A stretch of DNA of 64,000 nucleotides from Novosphingobium jiangmenense. GTDB taxonomy: Bacteria > Pseudomonadota > Alphaproteobacteria > Sphingomonadales > Sphingomonadaceae. Under the pieces are notes generated by a model. That model was not told where the DNA came from. It did no database searches and saw nothing but the letters and a program-made list of their open reading frames with translations. This document shows, piece after piece, positions 16,923 through 26,172 of this stretch (positions are counted from its first letter, which is position 1; each line of letters opens with the position of its first letter). The translations under genes and the position numbers were made by a program. The DNA lies in assembly GCF_015694345.1 (NCBI RefSeq), contig NZ_JADQDC010000013.1, positions 1 through 64,000 on the forward strand. The letters are read 5' to 3'.

Positions 16923-17254
16923 AGTCGATGGAAGAGATGATCCAGGCCGCTCAGAAGGCGGCGCAGACCATCCAGAAGCAGATGGAGGACGCGCAGGCGA
17001 CCTTGGACAACATCGAGGTCGAAGGCGCGGCCGGTGGCGGGCTGGTGAAGATCAAGGCCTCGGCCAAGGGGCGCGTGATCGGCGTGAACATCGACGAAAG
17101 CCTGCTGGCACCGTCCGAGAAGGGCATTCTCGAGGATCTCGTTGCGGCAGCGTTCAACGACGCGCGCGGCAAGGCCGATGCTGCAGCAGCGGAAGAGATG
17201 CAGAAGGTGCAGATGGCCGCGGGCATTCCGCCGGGCTTCAAGCTGCCGTTCTGA
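16919..17254 (+). CDS. YbaB/EbfC nucleoid-associated protein
   Basis: A 111-residue small DNA-binding protein of the YbaB/EbfC family: an N-terminal helix of Lys/Gln (MIQAAQKAAQTIQKQMED), the central VKIKASAKGRVIGVNID strand pair, and a C-terminal helix ending GIPPGFKLPF. It forms dimers that bind DNA. Its ATG overlaps the dnaX stop by four bases. In many bacteria recR follows; here recR is not next, and the MlaA gene follows instead. Confidence 0.95.
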   Translation: MKSMEEMIQAAQKAAQTIQKQMEDAQATLDNIEVEGAAGGGLVKIKASAKGRVIGVNIDESLLAPSEKGILEDLVAAAFNDARGKADAAAAEEMQKVQMAAGIPPGFKLPF

Positions 17255-17365
17255 CCGGTCGGCCCGGTGCGGGCTGGCGATGAATTGCGTCAACAAGACT
17301 TGCGGCGTGGCTGGGGGCAGGCCAAGGCTGTGCGGTAGAATGATGAACCGGACAGGAATTCCTGA

Positions 17366-18391
17366 TTGAGCGTGACCTTGCTTGCCAGTGCTGCCCTGCT
17401 TGCCGTCCCCGCCGTGGACGCGCCGGCAGCACCCGAAGTTGCGCTGGTACAGGACGCGCAAGGTTCTGCTGCGGGCGCAGCAACGCCGCTTCCGCAAGAC
17501 GCTCCGTCCGACCCGCAGCCTTCGACGCCCGTTGCCTTGCCGCAAGCGCCCGCGCCTTCGCTCGACCAGATCGGGCAGGACGATCAGGCCATCGTCGTCT
17601 CCGGCGAGAAGGCGCCGAAGCAAGACCCGATGCAGTCGGTCAATCAGGCGAGCTACGACGCGGTGCAGGCGGTGGACGATGCCGTTATCGCGCCGGTGGC
17701 CAACGTCTATGAAAAGGGCGTGCCGCGCCCGATCCGCATGGGCCTGCGGAACTTCCTGCGCAACCTGACCGAGCCGATTGTTGCGCTGAATTTCCTGCTG
17801 CAGCTGAAGCCGGGCAAGGCTGCCGAGACTGTGGGCCGGTTTGCGATCAATTCGACCATCGGCGTCGGTGGCGTGATCGATGTTGCGAAGAACAAGCCGT
17901 TCAACCTGCCGTATCGGCGCAACGGCTTTGCCTACACCTTCGGCTATTACGGCATCGGGCCGGGACCGTACATGTTCCTGCCGCTGGTCGGCCCGACCAC
18001 CCTGCGCGACGTGATCGGTCTGGGCATCGACCGCTTCCTGATGCCATTCGCGATCGGCGGGCCACTGCGCAATCCCGGCTATGTCTATGGCAGCTTCGTG
18101 ATTCGCTCGCTTGATGAGCGCGTGGCCAACGATGAGCTGTTCAAGCGCATTCGCGAGGAATCAAATCCCTACGCATCGTATCGCGAGCTTTACCTAAAGT
18201 CGCGGCAGGCCGAGATCGATGCGTTGAAGGGCAAGGCCGACTTTCAGAAGGAAGGCTCGGTCAAGCTGCCCGCGCTGACGCCGACCCCGCCGCCGACCTT
18301 GCCGCCTGCTCCGCCAGTCAGTGAGCCGGTTCCTGCAGCGCCGCTTGCGCCGGTGTTCGTTTCCGAGCCGGTGGTGCAGCCGCTGCCTTGA
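17366..18391 (+). CDS. mlaA: MlaA/VacJ family phospholipid-transport protein, without lipobox
   Basis: A 341-residue homologue of the outer-membrane MlaA component of phospholipid transport. The core (~110-260) shows PIRMGLRNFLRNLTEP, RFAINSTIGVGGVIDVA, TFGYYGIGPGPYMFLPLVGP and IGLGIDRF. The start is TTG 17366, with AGGA upstream, or GTG 17372. The N-terminus is a hydrophobic signal-like segment (LLASAALLAVPAVDAPA) with no cysteine, so the usual lipid anchor appears absent. A Pro/Ala/Gln-rich linker precedes the core and a Pro-rich tail follows. Partner mla genes are not in the window. Confidence 0.88.
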   Translation: MSVTLLASAALLAVPAVDAPAAPEVALVQDAQGSAAGAATPLPQDAPSDPQPSTPVALPQAPAPSLDQIGQDDQAIVVSGEKAPKQDPMQSVNQASYDAVQAVDDAVIAPVANVYEKGVPRPIRMGLRNFLRNLTEPIVALNFLLQLKPGKAAETVGRFAINSTIGVGGVIDVAKNKPFNLPYRRNGFAYTFGYYGIGPGPYMFLPLVGPTTLRDVIGLGIDRFLMPFAIGGPLRNPGYVYGSFVIRSLDERVANDELFKRIREESNPYASYRELYLKSRQAEIDALKGKADFQKEGSVKLPALTPTPPPTLPPAPPVSEPVPAAPLAPVFVSEPVVQPLP

Positions 18392-18396
18392 TGGGA

Positions 18397-18432
18397 AAAG
18401 CTGAGTCACCGCCAGCACGGGGACTCAGCTTT
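18397..18432. terminator. bidirectional intrinsic terminator between mlaA and the SIR2-like gene
   Basis: AAAGCTGAGTC and GACTCAGCTTT pair in an 11-bp stem around a GC-rich loop. On the minus strand it ends CAGCTTTTCCC. The stem includes the stop codon of the minus-strand gene. Confidence 0.65.
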
Positions 18433-19459
18433 CCAGCAGCAGTGAATAATCTCGCAGGACTTCCCACGCCTTGTTGGGCGAGATCATCAGCTGTTCGGGA
18501 CTTTCCAGCCCCGCCAGACGCCTGATCATCTGGGCGACGGTCGCGGCGTTGCCGCTGCTCATGCCATAGGTGGAGATCAGCACTTCGGGATTGTGCGACA
18601 GCGTGTTCTCGAACAGCAGGTCGACGTTCTGCGGCTGGAAGCCGAAGCCGAGGAAAACGAGGCGTTTTGCGCTGGCAACGGAAAGGCGGATGTCGCGCAG
18701 GGCATTGCGGTCTGAACTGCGCTCGTTGAGCGATTTGAGCTGCGCTGCGATGGCGTGGATGTTCCAGGGCTGCTCCACGCCCCATTCGGCCTGCGGCGCT
18801 TCACCCTTCTGCCAGGGCAGGCGGCCGATCGAGCCATGCGGGTGCACGATGTCGAGCTTTTCGGCGATGACCTGCTGCGCTTCCTTGAGCTCGATGCCGT
18901 AAGCCATGACCAGGGCGTAGGGGAGGAAGTGCTCGAGCGATCGGTCGTAGTTGAAATTGATGATGGTGAGCTGTTCCAGCGTCTGCCCGATCTTGCTGCG
19001 CGGCACGCCCGAAGTGATCAGCTGGCCGAGCTGGTAGATCCAGTACTCGGCGATCTTGCCCTGAAGCGGCAGTTCGCCCTCGACACGTGGCACGTCCTTG
19101 AGGTTGCTGCGGGATTCGGCCTGCCCCATGAAGAAGGTGATGGCGAGCTTGCCGCAAGCCAGCACGAGCGGATCGTGATCGTACTGTTCGAGCACGGTAT
19201 CGATCGAGCGACCAAGTCGGCAGGCGTTGCGCAGGCGCTCGGCCGCAGCAGCGACATCGCCGACCTTCTTGTTGAGCCTTTCCGCCAGTTTGTAGATGTT
19301 GCGCAGGAGCAACTGGCCATCGCGGGTCGAGGTGTCCGAGGCAGTGCGCTTGAAATCATAGCCTTGGATGATGCGGGCGAGCAGTTCCGCGTTCGACGGA
19401 AACTGGAGCTCGGCGCTCGCCCCGGCGCCGATGATCAGCGTTGTCCTCGTTCGCAGCAT
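18425..19459 (-). CDS. SIR2-like domain protein (putative NAD-binding/NADase fold)
   Basis: A 344-residue protein from ATG 19459 (a TTG 42 bases upstream is less likely). Motifs of the SIR2-like fold: LIIGAGASAEL with the GAGAS dinucleotide loop (~9-18), NFNYDRSLEHFLP near ~165-178, HPHGSIGRLPW with the likely active-site His near ~205, and LVFLGFGFQPQNVDLL near ~265. Stand-alone SIR2-like proteins of this type often serve as NAD-depleting effectors in phage defence, but household roles exist. There is no visible partner gene, and neighbours are ordinary (mlaA, lon). Catalysis is not shown. Confidence 0.75.
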   Translation of the reverse strand: MLRTRTTLIIGAGASAELQFPSNAELLARIIQGYDFKRTASDTSTRDGQLLLRNIYKLAERLNKKVGDVAAAAERLRNACRLGRSIDTVLEQYDHDPLVLACGKLAITFFMGQAESRSNLKDVPRVEGELPLQGKIAEYWIYQLGQLITSGVPRSKIGQTLEQLTIINFNYDRSLEHFLPYALVMAYGIELKEAQQVIAEKLDIVHPHGSIGRLPWQKGEAPQAEWGVEQPWNIHAIAAQLKSLNERSSDRNALRDIRLSVASAKRLVFLGFGFQPQNVDLLFENTLSHNPEVLISTYGMSSGNAATVAQMIRRLAGLESPEQLMISPNKAWEVLRDYSLLLES

Positions 19460-19671
19460 GCGGGGTGGCGATCCTTCCAGTCCGGCAACCCCAATGCGCA
19501 ATTATACCTAACATCCGGTTTACGTATTGCGCGCCGGCGAGGTCCACAGTGCGGCAAGGATGCCGTGATCCACAGCGGATATGGCAAAAGCCATTGCGGC
19601 AGGGGCACGCGCTCCCCATATCCCGGGAAAGCGTCGGGCGGCGTGCCCGGCAGGACGGAAACGAAGTGCCC

Positions 19672-22077
19672 ATGAATCTCTATCCCCTGCTTCCCCTTCG
19701 CGACATTGTCGTGTTCCCCGGTATGGTCGTGCCGCTGTTCGTCGGTCGCGAGAAGTCGGTAGCGGCGCTGGAAGCGGCCATGGCGGGCAACAAGGATATC
19801 TTCCTGCTCGCCCAGCTGGATCCTGGCTGCGACGACCCGGATCGCGACGATCTTTACGATACCGGCGTGATCGCCAGCGTCCTCCAGTTGCTCAAGCTCC
19901 CCGATGGCACCGTTCGTGTGCTGGTCGAAGGGCGTGAGCGTGCAGTGCTTGAAGGGCTGCGGGAAGAGACCACGGCGCAGGGCGCGATGCTGGTGGCGCA
20001 AGTCGAACCGCAGGAAGCCGTGATTGCGGAAAGCACCGAAATCTCGGCGATGATGCGCTCGGTCGTCGACCAGTTCGCCGAATACGCCAAGCTTTCGAAG
20101 AAGCTGCCGCAGGATGCGGGCGGTCAGCTGGGCGATATCGAGGACGCTGGCAAGCTGGCGGACTCGGTCGCGGCGAACCTTGCCGCCAAGGTGGCCGACA
20201 AGCAGGCGGTGCTGTCCGAATCCGACCCGATGAAGCGGCTGGAAATGGTGCTCTCCTTCATGGAGGGCGAACTGGGCGTGCTGCAGGTGGAGCGCAAGAT
20301 CCGTGGCCGCGTGAAGCGCCAGATGGAAAAGACCCAGCGCGAATATTACCTGAACGAGCAGCTGAAGGCGATCCAGTCGGAACTGGGTGGCGGTGATGGC
20401 GAAGAGGCCAACGAGATTGCCGAGCTTCAGGAAAAGATCGACAAGCTCAAGCTTTCAAAGGAAGCCAAGGCCAAGGCGACGGCGGAGCTGAAGAAGCTCA
20501 AGACCATGCAGCCGATGAGCGCCGAGGCGACTGTCATCCGCAATTACCTCGACGTGCTGCTGGGCCTGCCATGGGGCAAGCGCAGCAAGCTCAAGAAGGA
20601 CATTCCGGCGGCGCAGGCGATCCTCGATGCCGATCACTACGCGCTCGACAAGGTCAAGGACCGCATCGTCGAGTATTTGGCGGTGCAGGCGCGTACCAAC
20701 AAGCTGAAGGGGCCGATCCTGTGCCTCGTCGGCCCTCCGGGCGTGGGCAAGACCTCGCTCGGCAAGTCGATCGCCAAGGCGACCGGGCGCCAGTTCGTGC
20801 GCCAGTCGTTGGGCGGCGTGCGCGATGAGGCCGAGATTCGTGGCCATCGCCGCACCTACATCGGCTCCCTGCCGGGCAAGATCGTGACCAACCTCAAGAA
20901 GGCTGGCACGGCCAACCCGCTGTTCCTGCTCGACGAGATCGACAAGCTCGGTCAGGACTTCCGTGGCGATCCGGCCTCGGCGCTGCTGGAAGTGCTCGAT
21001 CCCGAACAGAACGCGAAGTTCCAGGACCACTACCTGGAACTGGACTTCGACCTTTCGGACGTGATGTTCGTCTGCACGGCGAACAGCCTGAACCTGCCGC
21101 AGCCGCTGCTTGACCGCATGGAGATCATCCGGCTCGAGGGCTACACCGAGGACGAGAAGGTCGAGATTGCCGAGCGCCATCTGGTGCGCAAGCAGGTGGA
21201 AGCGCACGGGCTGAAGAAGGGTGAGTTCACCCTGACGACCGAAGCGCTGCGCGACCTGATCCGCTACTACACCCGCGAGGCTGGCGTGCGTACGCTGGAG
21301 CGCGAGGTGGCGCGTCTGGCGCGCAAGTCGCTGCGCCAGATCCTTGAGGGCAAGGCCAAGTCGGTCACGATCACGCCGGAAAACCTTTCGGACTTCGCCG
21401 GCGTGCGCAAGTTCCGCCACGGCGTTTCCGACGAGGAGAACCAGGTCGGCGCGGTGACGGGTCTGGCCTGGACCGAAGTCGGCGGCGAACTGCTGACGAT
21501 CGAGAGCGTGACGGTGCCTGGCAAGGGCGCGGTCAAGACCACCGGCAAGCTGGGCGAGGTGATGAGCGAGAGCGTCCAGATGGCTTTCAGCTTCGTCAAG
21601 GCGCGCAGCCCCGCCTACGGAATCCGGCCGTCGATCTTCAACCGCAAGGACCTGCACATCCACTTGCCCGAGGGTGCCGTTCCCAAGGACGGGCCGAGCG
21701 CGGGCATCGGCATGGTCACCGCCATGGTCTCGACGCTGACCGGCATTCCGGTGCGGGCCGACGTGGCGATGACCGGCGAGGTTACCCTGCGTGGCCGCGT
21801 GCTGGCGATCGGTGGCTTGAAGGAAAAGCTGCTGGCCGCGCTGCGCGGCGGCATCAAGACGGTGCTGATCCCCGAGGAGAACCGCAAGGACCTTGCCGAG
21901 ATCCCGGCCAACATCAAGGAAGGCCTGGACATCATCCCGGTGAGCCATGTCGACGAGGTGCTGGCGCGTGCGCTGGCATCGGTGCCGCAGGCGATCGAAT
22001 GGACCGAGGCAGACGATCTGGCCTCGCAGCCAACGCCGCCTGCAGCCCCGGCCGGGGCAACGCCGACTGCCCACTGA
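19672..22077 (+). CDS. lon: ATP-dependent protease Lon
   Basis: An 801-residue cytoplasmic AAA+ protease that degrades misfolded and regulatory proteins. The start is ATG 19672 ([19 protein letters not shown]). The N-terminal LON domain spans ~1-200, with a coiled region ~200-300, AAA+ domain with P-loop GPPGVGKTS (~355) and Walker B LFLLDEID, then the serine-lysine protease domain with [11 protein letters not shown] (catalytic Ser ~680) and the catalytic Lys near IGGLKEK (~723). The C-terminus is Pro/Ala-rich. It ends in a strong terminator and is followed by the HU gene, a common bacterial order. Confidence 0.98.
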   Translation: MNLYPLLPLRDIVVFPGMVVPLFVGREKSVAALEAAMAGNKDIFLLAQLDPGCDDPDRDDLYDTGVIASVLQLLKLPDGTVRVLVEGRERAVLEGLREETTAQGAMLVAQVEPQEAVIAESTEISAMMRSVVDQFAEYAKLSKKLPQDAGGQLGDIEDAGKLADSVAANLAAKVADKQAVLSESDPMKRLEMVLSFMEGELGVLQVERKIRGRVKRQMEKTQREYYLNEQLKAIQSELGGGDGEEANEIAELQEKIDKLKLSKEAKAKATAELKKLKTMQPMSAEATVIRNYLDVLLGLPWGKRSKLKKDIPAAQAILDADHYALDKVKDRIVEYLAVQARTNKLKGPILCLVGPPGVGKTSLGKSIAKATGRQFVRQSLGGVRDEAEIRGHRRTYIGSLPGKIVTNLKKAGTANPLFLLDEIDKLGQDFRGDPASALLEVLDPEQNAKFQDHYLELDFDLSDVMFVCTANSLNLPQPLLDRMEIIRLEGYTEDEKVEIAERHLVRKQVEAHGLKKGEFTLTTEALRDLIRYYTREAGVRTLEREVARLARKSLRQILEGKAKSVTITPENLSDFAGVRKFRHGVSDEENQVGAVTGLAWTEVGGELLTIESVTVPGKGAVKTTGKLGEVMSESVQMAFSFVKARSPAYGIRPSIFNRKDLHIHLPEGAVPKDGPSAGIGMVTAMVSTLTGIPVRADVAMTGEVTLRGRVLAIGGLKEKLLAALRGGIKTVLIPEENRKDLAEIPANIKEGLDIIPVSHVDEVLARALASVPQAIEWTEADDLASQPTPPAAPAGATPTAH

Positions 22078-22103
22078 GGCGCTTGCAATTGCAACTTTTA
22101 CGA

Positions 22104-22140
22104 GGGGTGCGCGCACGATTGTTGCGCGCACCCTTTTCGT
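22104..22140 (+). terminator. intrinsic terminator after lon
   Basis: GGGTGCGCGCA (22105-22115) pairs perfectly with TGCGCGCACCC (22123-22133) and is followed by TTTTCGTT. Confidence 0.85.
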
Positions 22141-22288
22141 TGTCCGAAAAGCGCGATTTTCCCGCTCCAACAGGCCTGTCGGCGGCGCTTTAGCCTTTGA
22201 CAGGTGATTGTTTCTGGGCTTGTTTCCCTTCACCCGAAAGGCGACTCATTCCATTCAACCCAAGACATAAGACTTAGGGGGTTCCGTA

Positions 22289-22561
22289 ATGAACAAGAAC
22301 GATCTGATCGGCGCCGTCGCCGATGTCAGCGGCCTGTCGAAGGGCGATGCGACCAAGGCCGTGGAGGCCGTCTTCGAATCGATCTCCGGTGCGCTGGCGA
22401 AGGGCGACGAAGTGCGCCTGGTCGGTTTCGGCACTTTCTCGGTGGCCAAGCGCAAGGCCTCCACCGGCCGCAACCCGCGCACGGGCGAGCCGATGTCGAT
22501 CAAGGCTTCGGCCCAGCCCAAGTTCAAGGCCGGCAAGGGCCTCAAGGACGCGGTCAACTGA
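22289..22561 (+). CDS. hup: HU family DNA-binding protein
   Basis: A 90-residue histone-like protein of the HU/IHF fold. The N-terminal helices (MNKNDLIGAVADVSGLSKGD) are followed by the DNA-binding arm: VRLVGFGTFSVAKRKASTGR (~47-66) with the RNPRTGEPM turn typical of HU (the IHF-like arm also has NP). The end KAGKGLKDAVN is canonical. It sits downstream of lon, a pairing seen in many proteobacteria. A strong terminator follows. Confidence 0.97.
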   Translation: MNKNDLIGAVADVSGLSKGDATKAVEAVFESISGALAKGDEVRLVGFGTFSVAKRKASTGRNPRTGEPMSIKASAQPKFKAGKGLKDAVN

Positions 22562-22589
22562 TCGCAGCCTGATTGCTGAAGTTACAGGG

Positions 22590-22625
22590 AGCCGCCGCGG
22601 TCGACGGGACTGCGGCGGCTTTTTT
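22590..22625 (+). terminator. intrinsic terminator after HU
   Basis: AGCCGCCGC and GCGGCGGCT form a nine-base stem with a loop of about 12 bases, followed by TTTTTTA. Confidence 0.9.
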
Positions 22626-23484
22626 ATGGCGCGAAACGGACGAGCGCGGTGGGCGCTTCCTTGGTGCGCTCGTTGACTTTCCACTGGAGCATTTTGCCCG
22701 ATGCGGCGGCTGCGGGACCTTCATCGGTGTTGTTGGCGAGGATCTCGCCATCGGTGGTCAGTGTGAGGACGCCGTCGAGCGTCGGCATGCCCTGACCACC
22801 GGCCTTTTCGCTCTTCTCGTCAGCAGCCATCGCGGCCATGCCCATGAACGGTGAGTTTGCTGCACCCGAGGCAAAGGCCGGGGCATCGATCCGAACGCTG
22901 CCATCGGCGCGGCGGATCATGGTGACGAAGGGCATGACCATCGGCAGCTTCTCGACCGTGGGGAAGCTGAAATCGTGGGTCAGCTTGCCGGTGATCGCGT
23001 ATTCGACCTCGAACCTGCCATCGCCCTTGTCGATGACCGATTTCCAGCCCTTCTGCCGACGCAGGCGCTCGGCGAATTCCTGCGCGGCGCGGGGATCGGA
23101 CGGATCAATGCCGCCGAGCATGGCCTTGGCCATCTGTTCGTCGGACTTCTTCTTTTCGGCCGCAGCGGCTTTGCTGGCGGCGAGATCTTCTTCCCAGACG
23201 CGCTTCTGTTCGGCGATTTCATCGGCGGTGCAGGGCCGCTCGTCCCCCTTCTCGTCATCGAAGCAGGTCGACGGCTCGAACGTCGCTGTGTCATTCTTCC
23301 GGTTGCGCTCATCTTCGGCCAGCTTCGACAGCGCGAGCACGTGGATCTCGCCCTTGTAGGTGAAGCTGAAGGTACCGTCCTTGCGCAGGTCGATCGCCGA
23401 GGTGAACTTGCCGGGGAGGAGCAGGCAGCCTGCGAGCAGGAGTGTGGCGAGCGTTGCTGCCGCCAGAGCCCAAGAACGCCGCAT
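22624..23484 (-). CDS. hypothetical lipoprotein
   Basis: A 286-residue protein with a clear lipoprotein signal: basic start MRRSW, hydrophobic segment and lipobox LLLAGC (Cys at ~20). After that come a β-rich segment (KDGTFSFTYKGEIHVLAL), two Cys residues (STCFDDEKGDERPC, ~73-84), a charged coiled-coil-like region (~90-125) and a second globular part. No enzyme motif is recognised. It ends at the HU terminator and runs in the same direction as the methyltransferase gene upstream, with a 17-base gap, so they may be co-transcribed. Confidence 0.8.
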   Translation of the reverse strand: MRRSWALAAATLATLLLAGCLLLPGKFTSAIDLRKDGTFSFTYKGEIHVLALSKLAEDERNRKNDTATFEPSTCFDDEKGDERPCTADEIAEQKRVWEEDLAASKAAAAEKKKSDEQMAKAMLGGIDPSDPRAAQEFAERLRRQKGWKSVIDKGDGRFEVEYAITGKLTHDFSFPTVEKLPMVMPFVTMIRRADGSVRIDAPAFASGAANSPFMGMAAMAADEKSEKAGGQGMPTLDGVLTLTTDGEILANNTDEGPAAAASGKMLQWKVNERTKEAPTALVRFAP

Positions 23485-23502
23485 CTGCCCCTCCTGTCGT
23501 GA

Positions 23503-24318
23503 TTACCCCTCGCGCGTAGCCACAGCGTACAGGGCGATGGCCGCCGCGTTGGACACGTTAAGGCTTTCGATGGCGGACGCAATCGGCAGGCGCGCGATCG
23601 AATCGCAGTGCTGGGCGACGTTGTGGCGCAGCCCTTCGCCCTCGGCACCGAGGACAAGCGCGACCGGGCCTGCGGGGACGGCGGAGGGAAACACCGCTTT
23701 GCCATCGCCATCGAGGCCGATGCGCCAGTAGCCTTCCTCGCTCATGCGTTCGAGCGCGCGCGACAGGTTCACAACGCGGACCCATGGCACGATTTCCAGC
23801 GCGCCCGAGGCCGATTTGGCCAGCGTACCCGATTCGGGTGGGGCATGGCGGTCCTGCGTGACGAGCGCGGCGACATTGAACGCAGCGCACGAGCGGAGAA
23901 TCGCACCGACGTTGTGCGGATCGGTCACCGAATCGAGCACGACGATGGTGCGGCCTTCGGATTCTTCGAGAACGTCATCGAGAGCAACGTCGTCGAGCGG
24001 CGCGCAATCGAGCACGAGGCCTTGGTGCGGCGCGTCCTTGGCAACGAGACGGGCAAGATCGGCGGCCTGCGCATATTCCACGGGCAGCGAGGCGGGAAGT
24101 TCGGCGTCGTGATAGTCGAGCATGGCCTGGATCGCCTCACGCGTGCCCCACAGCTTCTTGGCATCGCGGTTGGGATTGGTCAGGGCCGCCTCGATGGCGT
24201 GGCGGCCCCACAGGCGGATCGAGCCTGCGCTGCCCCGGCCGGAGCCGCGTCCGCCCCTGTTGCGGCCGGCGCGACCGCGCAGCGCGCGGCCCTTCGGTTG
24301 ATCGTCATTGCGGGGCAT
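23503..24318 (-). CDS. rlmB: TrmH/SpoU family RNA 2'-O-methyltransferase (RlmB-like)
   Basis: A 271-residue enzyme of the SPOUT superfamily that probably methylates the ribose 2'-OH of 23S rRNA (G2251 in E. coli numbering) with S-adenosylmethionine. Start ATG 24318 with AAGG upstream; the longer frame runs over tRNA-Tyr and is wrong. An Arg/Gly-rich N-terminus (RGRAGRNRGGRGSGRG) precedes the substrate-binding domain (~30-110), then SPOUT motifs: VVLDSVTDPHNVGAILRS (motif 1), ALVLGAEGEGLR (motif 2) and LPIASAIESLNVSNAAAIALY (motif 3). The RlmB assignment versus other TrmH members is likely rather than certain. Confidence 0.9.
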   Translation of the reverse strand: MPRNDDQPKGRALRGRAGRNRGGRGSGRGSAGSIRLWGRHAIEAALTNPNRDAKKLWGTREAIQAMLDYHDAELPASLPVEYAQAADLARLVAKDAPHQGLVLDCAPLDDVALDDVLEESEGRTIVVLDSVTDPHNVGAILRSCAAFNVAALVTQDRHAPPESGTLAKSASGALEIVPWVRVVNLSRALERMSEEGYWRIGLDGDGKAVFPSAVPAGPVALVLGAEGEGLRHNVAQHCDSIARLPIASAIESLNVSNAAAIALYAVATREG

Positions 24319-24494
24319 CGGGAGACCTTCTCTGCAAGCTTGTTGAAAAATTTCGTGCCGCGCATGCCAGCCTGCCCATTGACAGGCAAGTCTCCCTTCG
24401 CCAAAGGGGCCGCCTCTCGGCCGGACGGTCTCTTCGGAGGCCATCAAAAATCGGCTCTTTCTTCGGGAAGATCCGGCACCGGCAGCACTGGTGT

Positions 24495-24580
24495 GGACAG
24501 GTGGCCGAGTGGTTAAAGGCAGCAGACTGTAAATCTGCCCGCGCAAGCGTACGCTAGTTCGAATCTAGCCCTGTCCACCA
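24495..24580 (+). tRNA. tRNA-Tyr (GUA)
   Basis: Acceptor GGACAGG/CCTGTCC, a class II long variable arm (CGCGCAAGCGTACG region), anticodon loop CTGTAAA with GTA, T arm with GTTCGAATC, and an encoded CCA ending at 24580. Length 86. Confidence 0.96.
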
Positions 24581-25278
24581 CCTGCTTTTTGGATCCAAGT
24601 TAACCCGCCACAGGGTAACCCCAATGCGCCTTTGGTTCGGCGCAGGATCCTGACCAGTCGCGTGGCGATATCGAACCCACTGACGACGAACAGCCAAGTC
24701 CAGACTGCGCGTGGTGTCTGGCTATGCCGTTGCGGCTATCTTGCCGCAGGAGGGCAGGGCAGCTTTCCTATGCCAAAAATCTATGAAAACATAACCTTAG
24801 ACATATTGCATGAAGATTTATTCACTATATATTCAATCTTGTCACAAAGGGTTGAATTGACCCTGTGGCTTGTGGTTATTCCCAGAAAGCCCGGTAAAGA
24901 CAAATGCTCCCGCCAGAATATTATGATCCGTTTTATAAAAAGCCGCCATTCCTTAAAAGAGCTGCCGTCGAAATTGAGTATCGCGGAGGATGGGTATTTA
25001 TTGCAAAGATGATGTGGGCCATATTTGTCGTGGCAAGTCCGCTGGCCTGCTTCTTTGTTCTTAGATAGGGCCGCGCCACCACTTGAGGTTTTGCCTTCAT
25101 TGAAGTCGGTGCGCCGTCGGGAGTGACGGCCCGATTTGATGCCTCCCATGGCAACCGCCAGATTGGCACTACCAGACAAACAACCTCCCGGCCTTTTTCT
25201 TCCGACGGATAGCCAGAGTCTTAATCGGCCAATTAATTCCGGTTGCGTGGCGCTGGATGTTGGGCAACCCTGCGCGGC
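24581..25278. other. A+T-rich islet downstream of tRNA-Tyr
   Basis: Nearly 700 bases separate tRNA-Tyr from the hydrolase gene. 24780-25060 is clearly richer in A+T than surrounding DNA. It holds one plausible micro-ORF (24904-25068) and a GCGCC/GGCGC hairpin near 24627-24645. No integrase or attachment repeat was found, so it may be a remnant of an insertion at the tRNA or simply a regulatory spacer. Confidence 0.5.
24904..25068 (+). CDS. candidate 54-residue membrane micro-protein
   Basis: From ATG 24904 to TAG 25068 the frame encodes 54 residues: a hydrophilic, aromatic/proline-rich start (MLPPEYYDPFYKKPP), a basic amphipathic stretch, and a C-terminal hydrophobic helix (~31-53) ending in Arg. 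The only upstream in-frame codons before a stop are two, so the start is fixed. No convincing Shine-Dalgarno is seen (AAAG). The composition pattern resembles genuine small membrane proteins, but the frame could be chance in A+T-rich DNA. Confidence 0.4.
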   Translation: MLPPEYYDPFYKKPPFLKRAAVEIEYRGGWVFIAKMMWAIFVVASPLACFFVLR

Positions 25279-26142
25279 ATGACGACGATCCGCATTCCCG
25301 TTGCTGGTGGTATGGCCATCATGGCCGACGAGCTGGGCGATCCCGATGCGCCCACGGTAATTCTTGGTCATGGCGGCGGTCAGACGCGGCATAGTTGGGA
25401 CCGCGCCGGACATGAGCTGGCCGAGGCCGGCTATCACGTGATCAACTACGATCTGCTGGGCCACGGCGAGAGCGACTGGGAACCGGAAGGCGACTATTCG
25501 ATGGAGCGCCGGGCGAGCGATCTGGCGGAGATCGTGAAGTGCGCCCGAGGACCGTTTGCCTTCGTGGGCGCATCGCTTGGCGGTCTCTCGGCGATGGCGG
25601 CGGCGTGTCATGGTGTCGTTCCCGCTGCCCTGGTGCTGGTCGATGTCGTCGTCCGGCTTTCCGAAGCGGGCGTGGACCGAATTGTCGGCTTCATGTCGGC
25701 CAATCCGCACGGCTTTGCGTCGCTGGAGGAAGCAGCCGATGCCATCTCGGCGTACTATCCGGATCGCAAGCGACCGGGGAGCGCCGAGGGGCTGCGCAAG
25801 AACCTGCGCGAGGGGCCCGACGGGCGGTTCTACTGGCATTGGGACCCCCGCTTCCTGACTGGCGGCAGGCCGGGCAGGTCTCTGGAAGACATGATCGCGA
25901 CCGCGCAATGGCCGCAAACTGTGCCGACATTGCTGGTTCGGGGCATGAAGTCGGACATCGTCACCGACGAGGGTGTCGATCATCTGGCAGAACGCATCGC
26001 GCGGCTGGAAGTCGCCGACATCAGCGGAGCGGGGCATATGGTTGCGGGCGATCGCAATGACCTGTTCAACGCGGCGGTCATCGCCTTCCTGGGGCGGGTC
26101 ATGCCGACGCGACAACCAGAGGTCGTGTGCAAACAGGGATGA
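25279..26142 (+). CDS. alpha/beta hydrolase
   Basis: A 287-residue hydrolase starting at ATG 25279 (MTTIRIPVAGGM). Oxyanion-hole region LGHGGGQTRHSW (~30-41), YDLLGHGESDW (~64-74), nucleophile elbow VGASLGGLS (Ser ~99), acid residue region MKSDIVTD (~226) and catalytic His in SGAGHMV (~255). This is a typical single-domain alpha/beta hydrolase without signal peptide; the substrate is not recognisable. It precedes psd by 30 bases. Confidence 0.9.
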   Translation: MTTIRIPVAGGMAIMADELGDPDAPTVILGHGGGQTRHSWDRAGHELAEAGYHVINYDLLGHGESDWEPEGDYSMERRASDLAEIVKCARGPFAFVGASLGGLSAMAAACHGVVPAALVLVDVVVRLSEAGVDRIVGFMSANPHGFASLEEAADAISAYYPDRKRPGSAEGLRKNLREGPDGRFYWHWDPRFLTGGRPGRSLEDMIATAQWPQTVPTLLVRGMKSDIVTDEGVDHLAERIARLEVADISGAGHMVAGDRNDLFNAAVIAFLGRVMPTRQPEVVCKQG

Positions 26143-26172
26143 TTGCTTGTCCCGACGCAAGCCAGCGCCTAG

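Noticed and set aside
20455..22233. 592-codon frame antisense to lon
   Set aside because: Shadow of lon codon bias; no family resemblance.
24632..25012. 126-codon frame after tRNA-Tyr
   Set aside because: Its translation has no domain or hydrophobic pattern and overlaps the better micro-ORF in another frame; likely chance.
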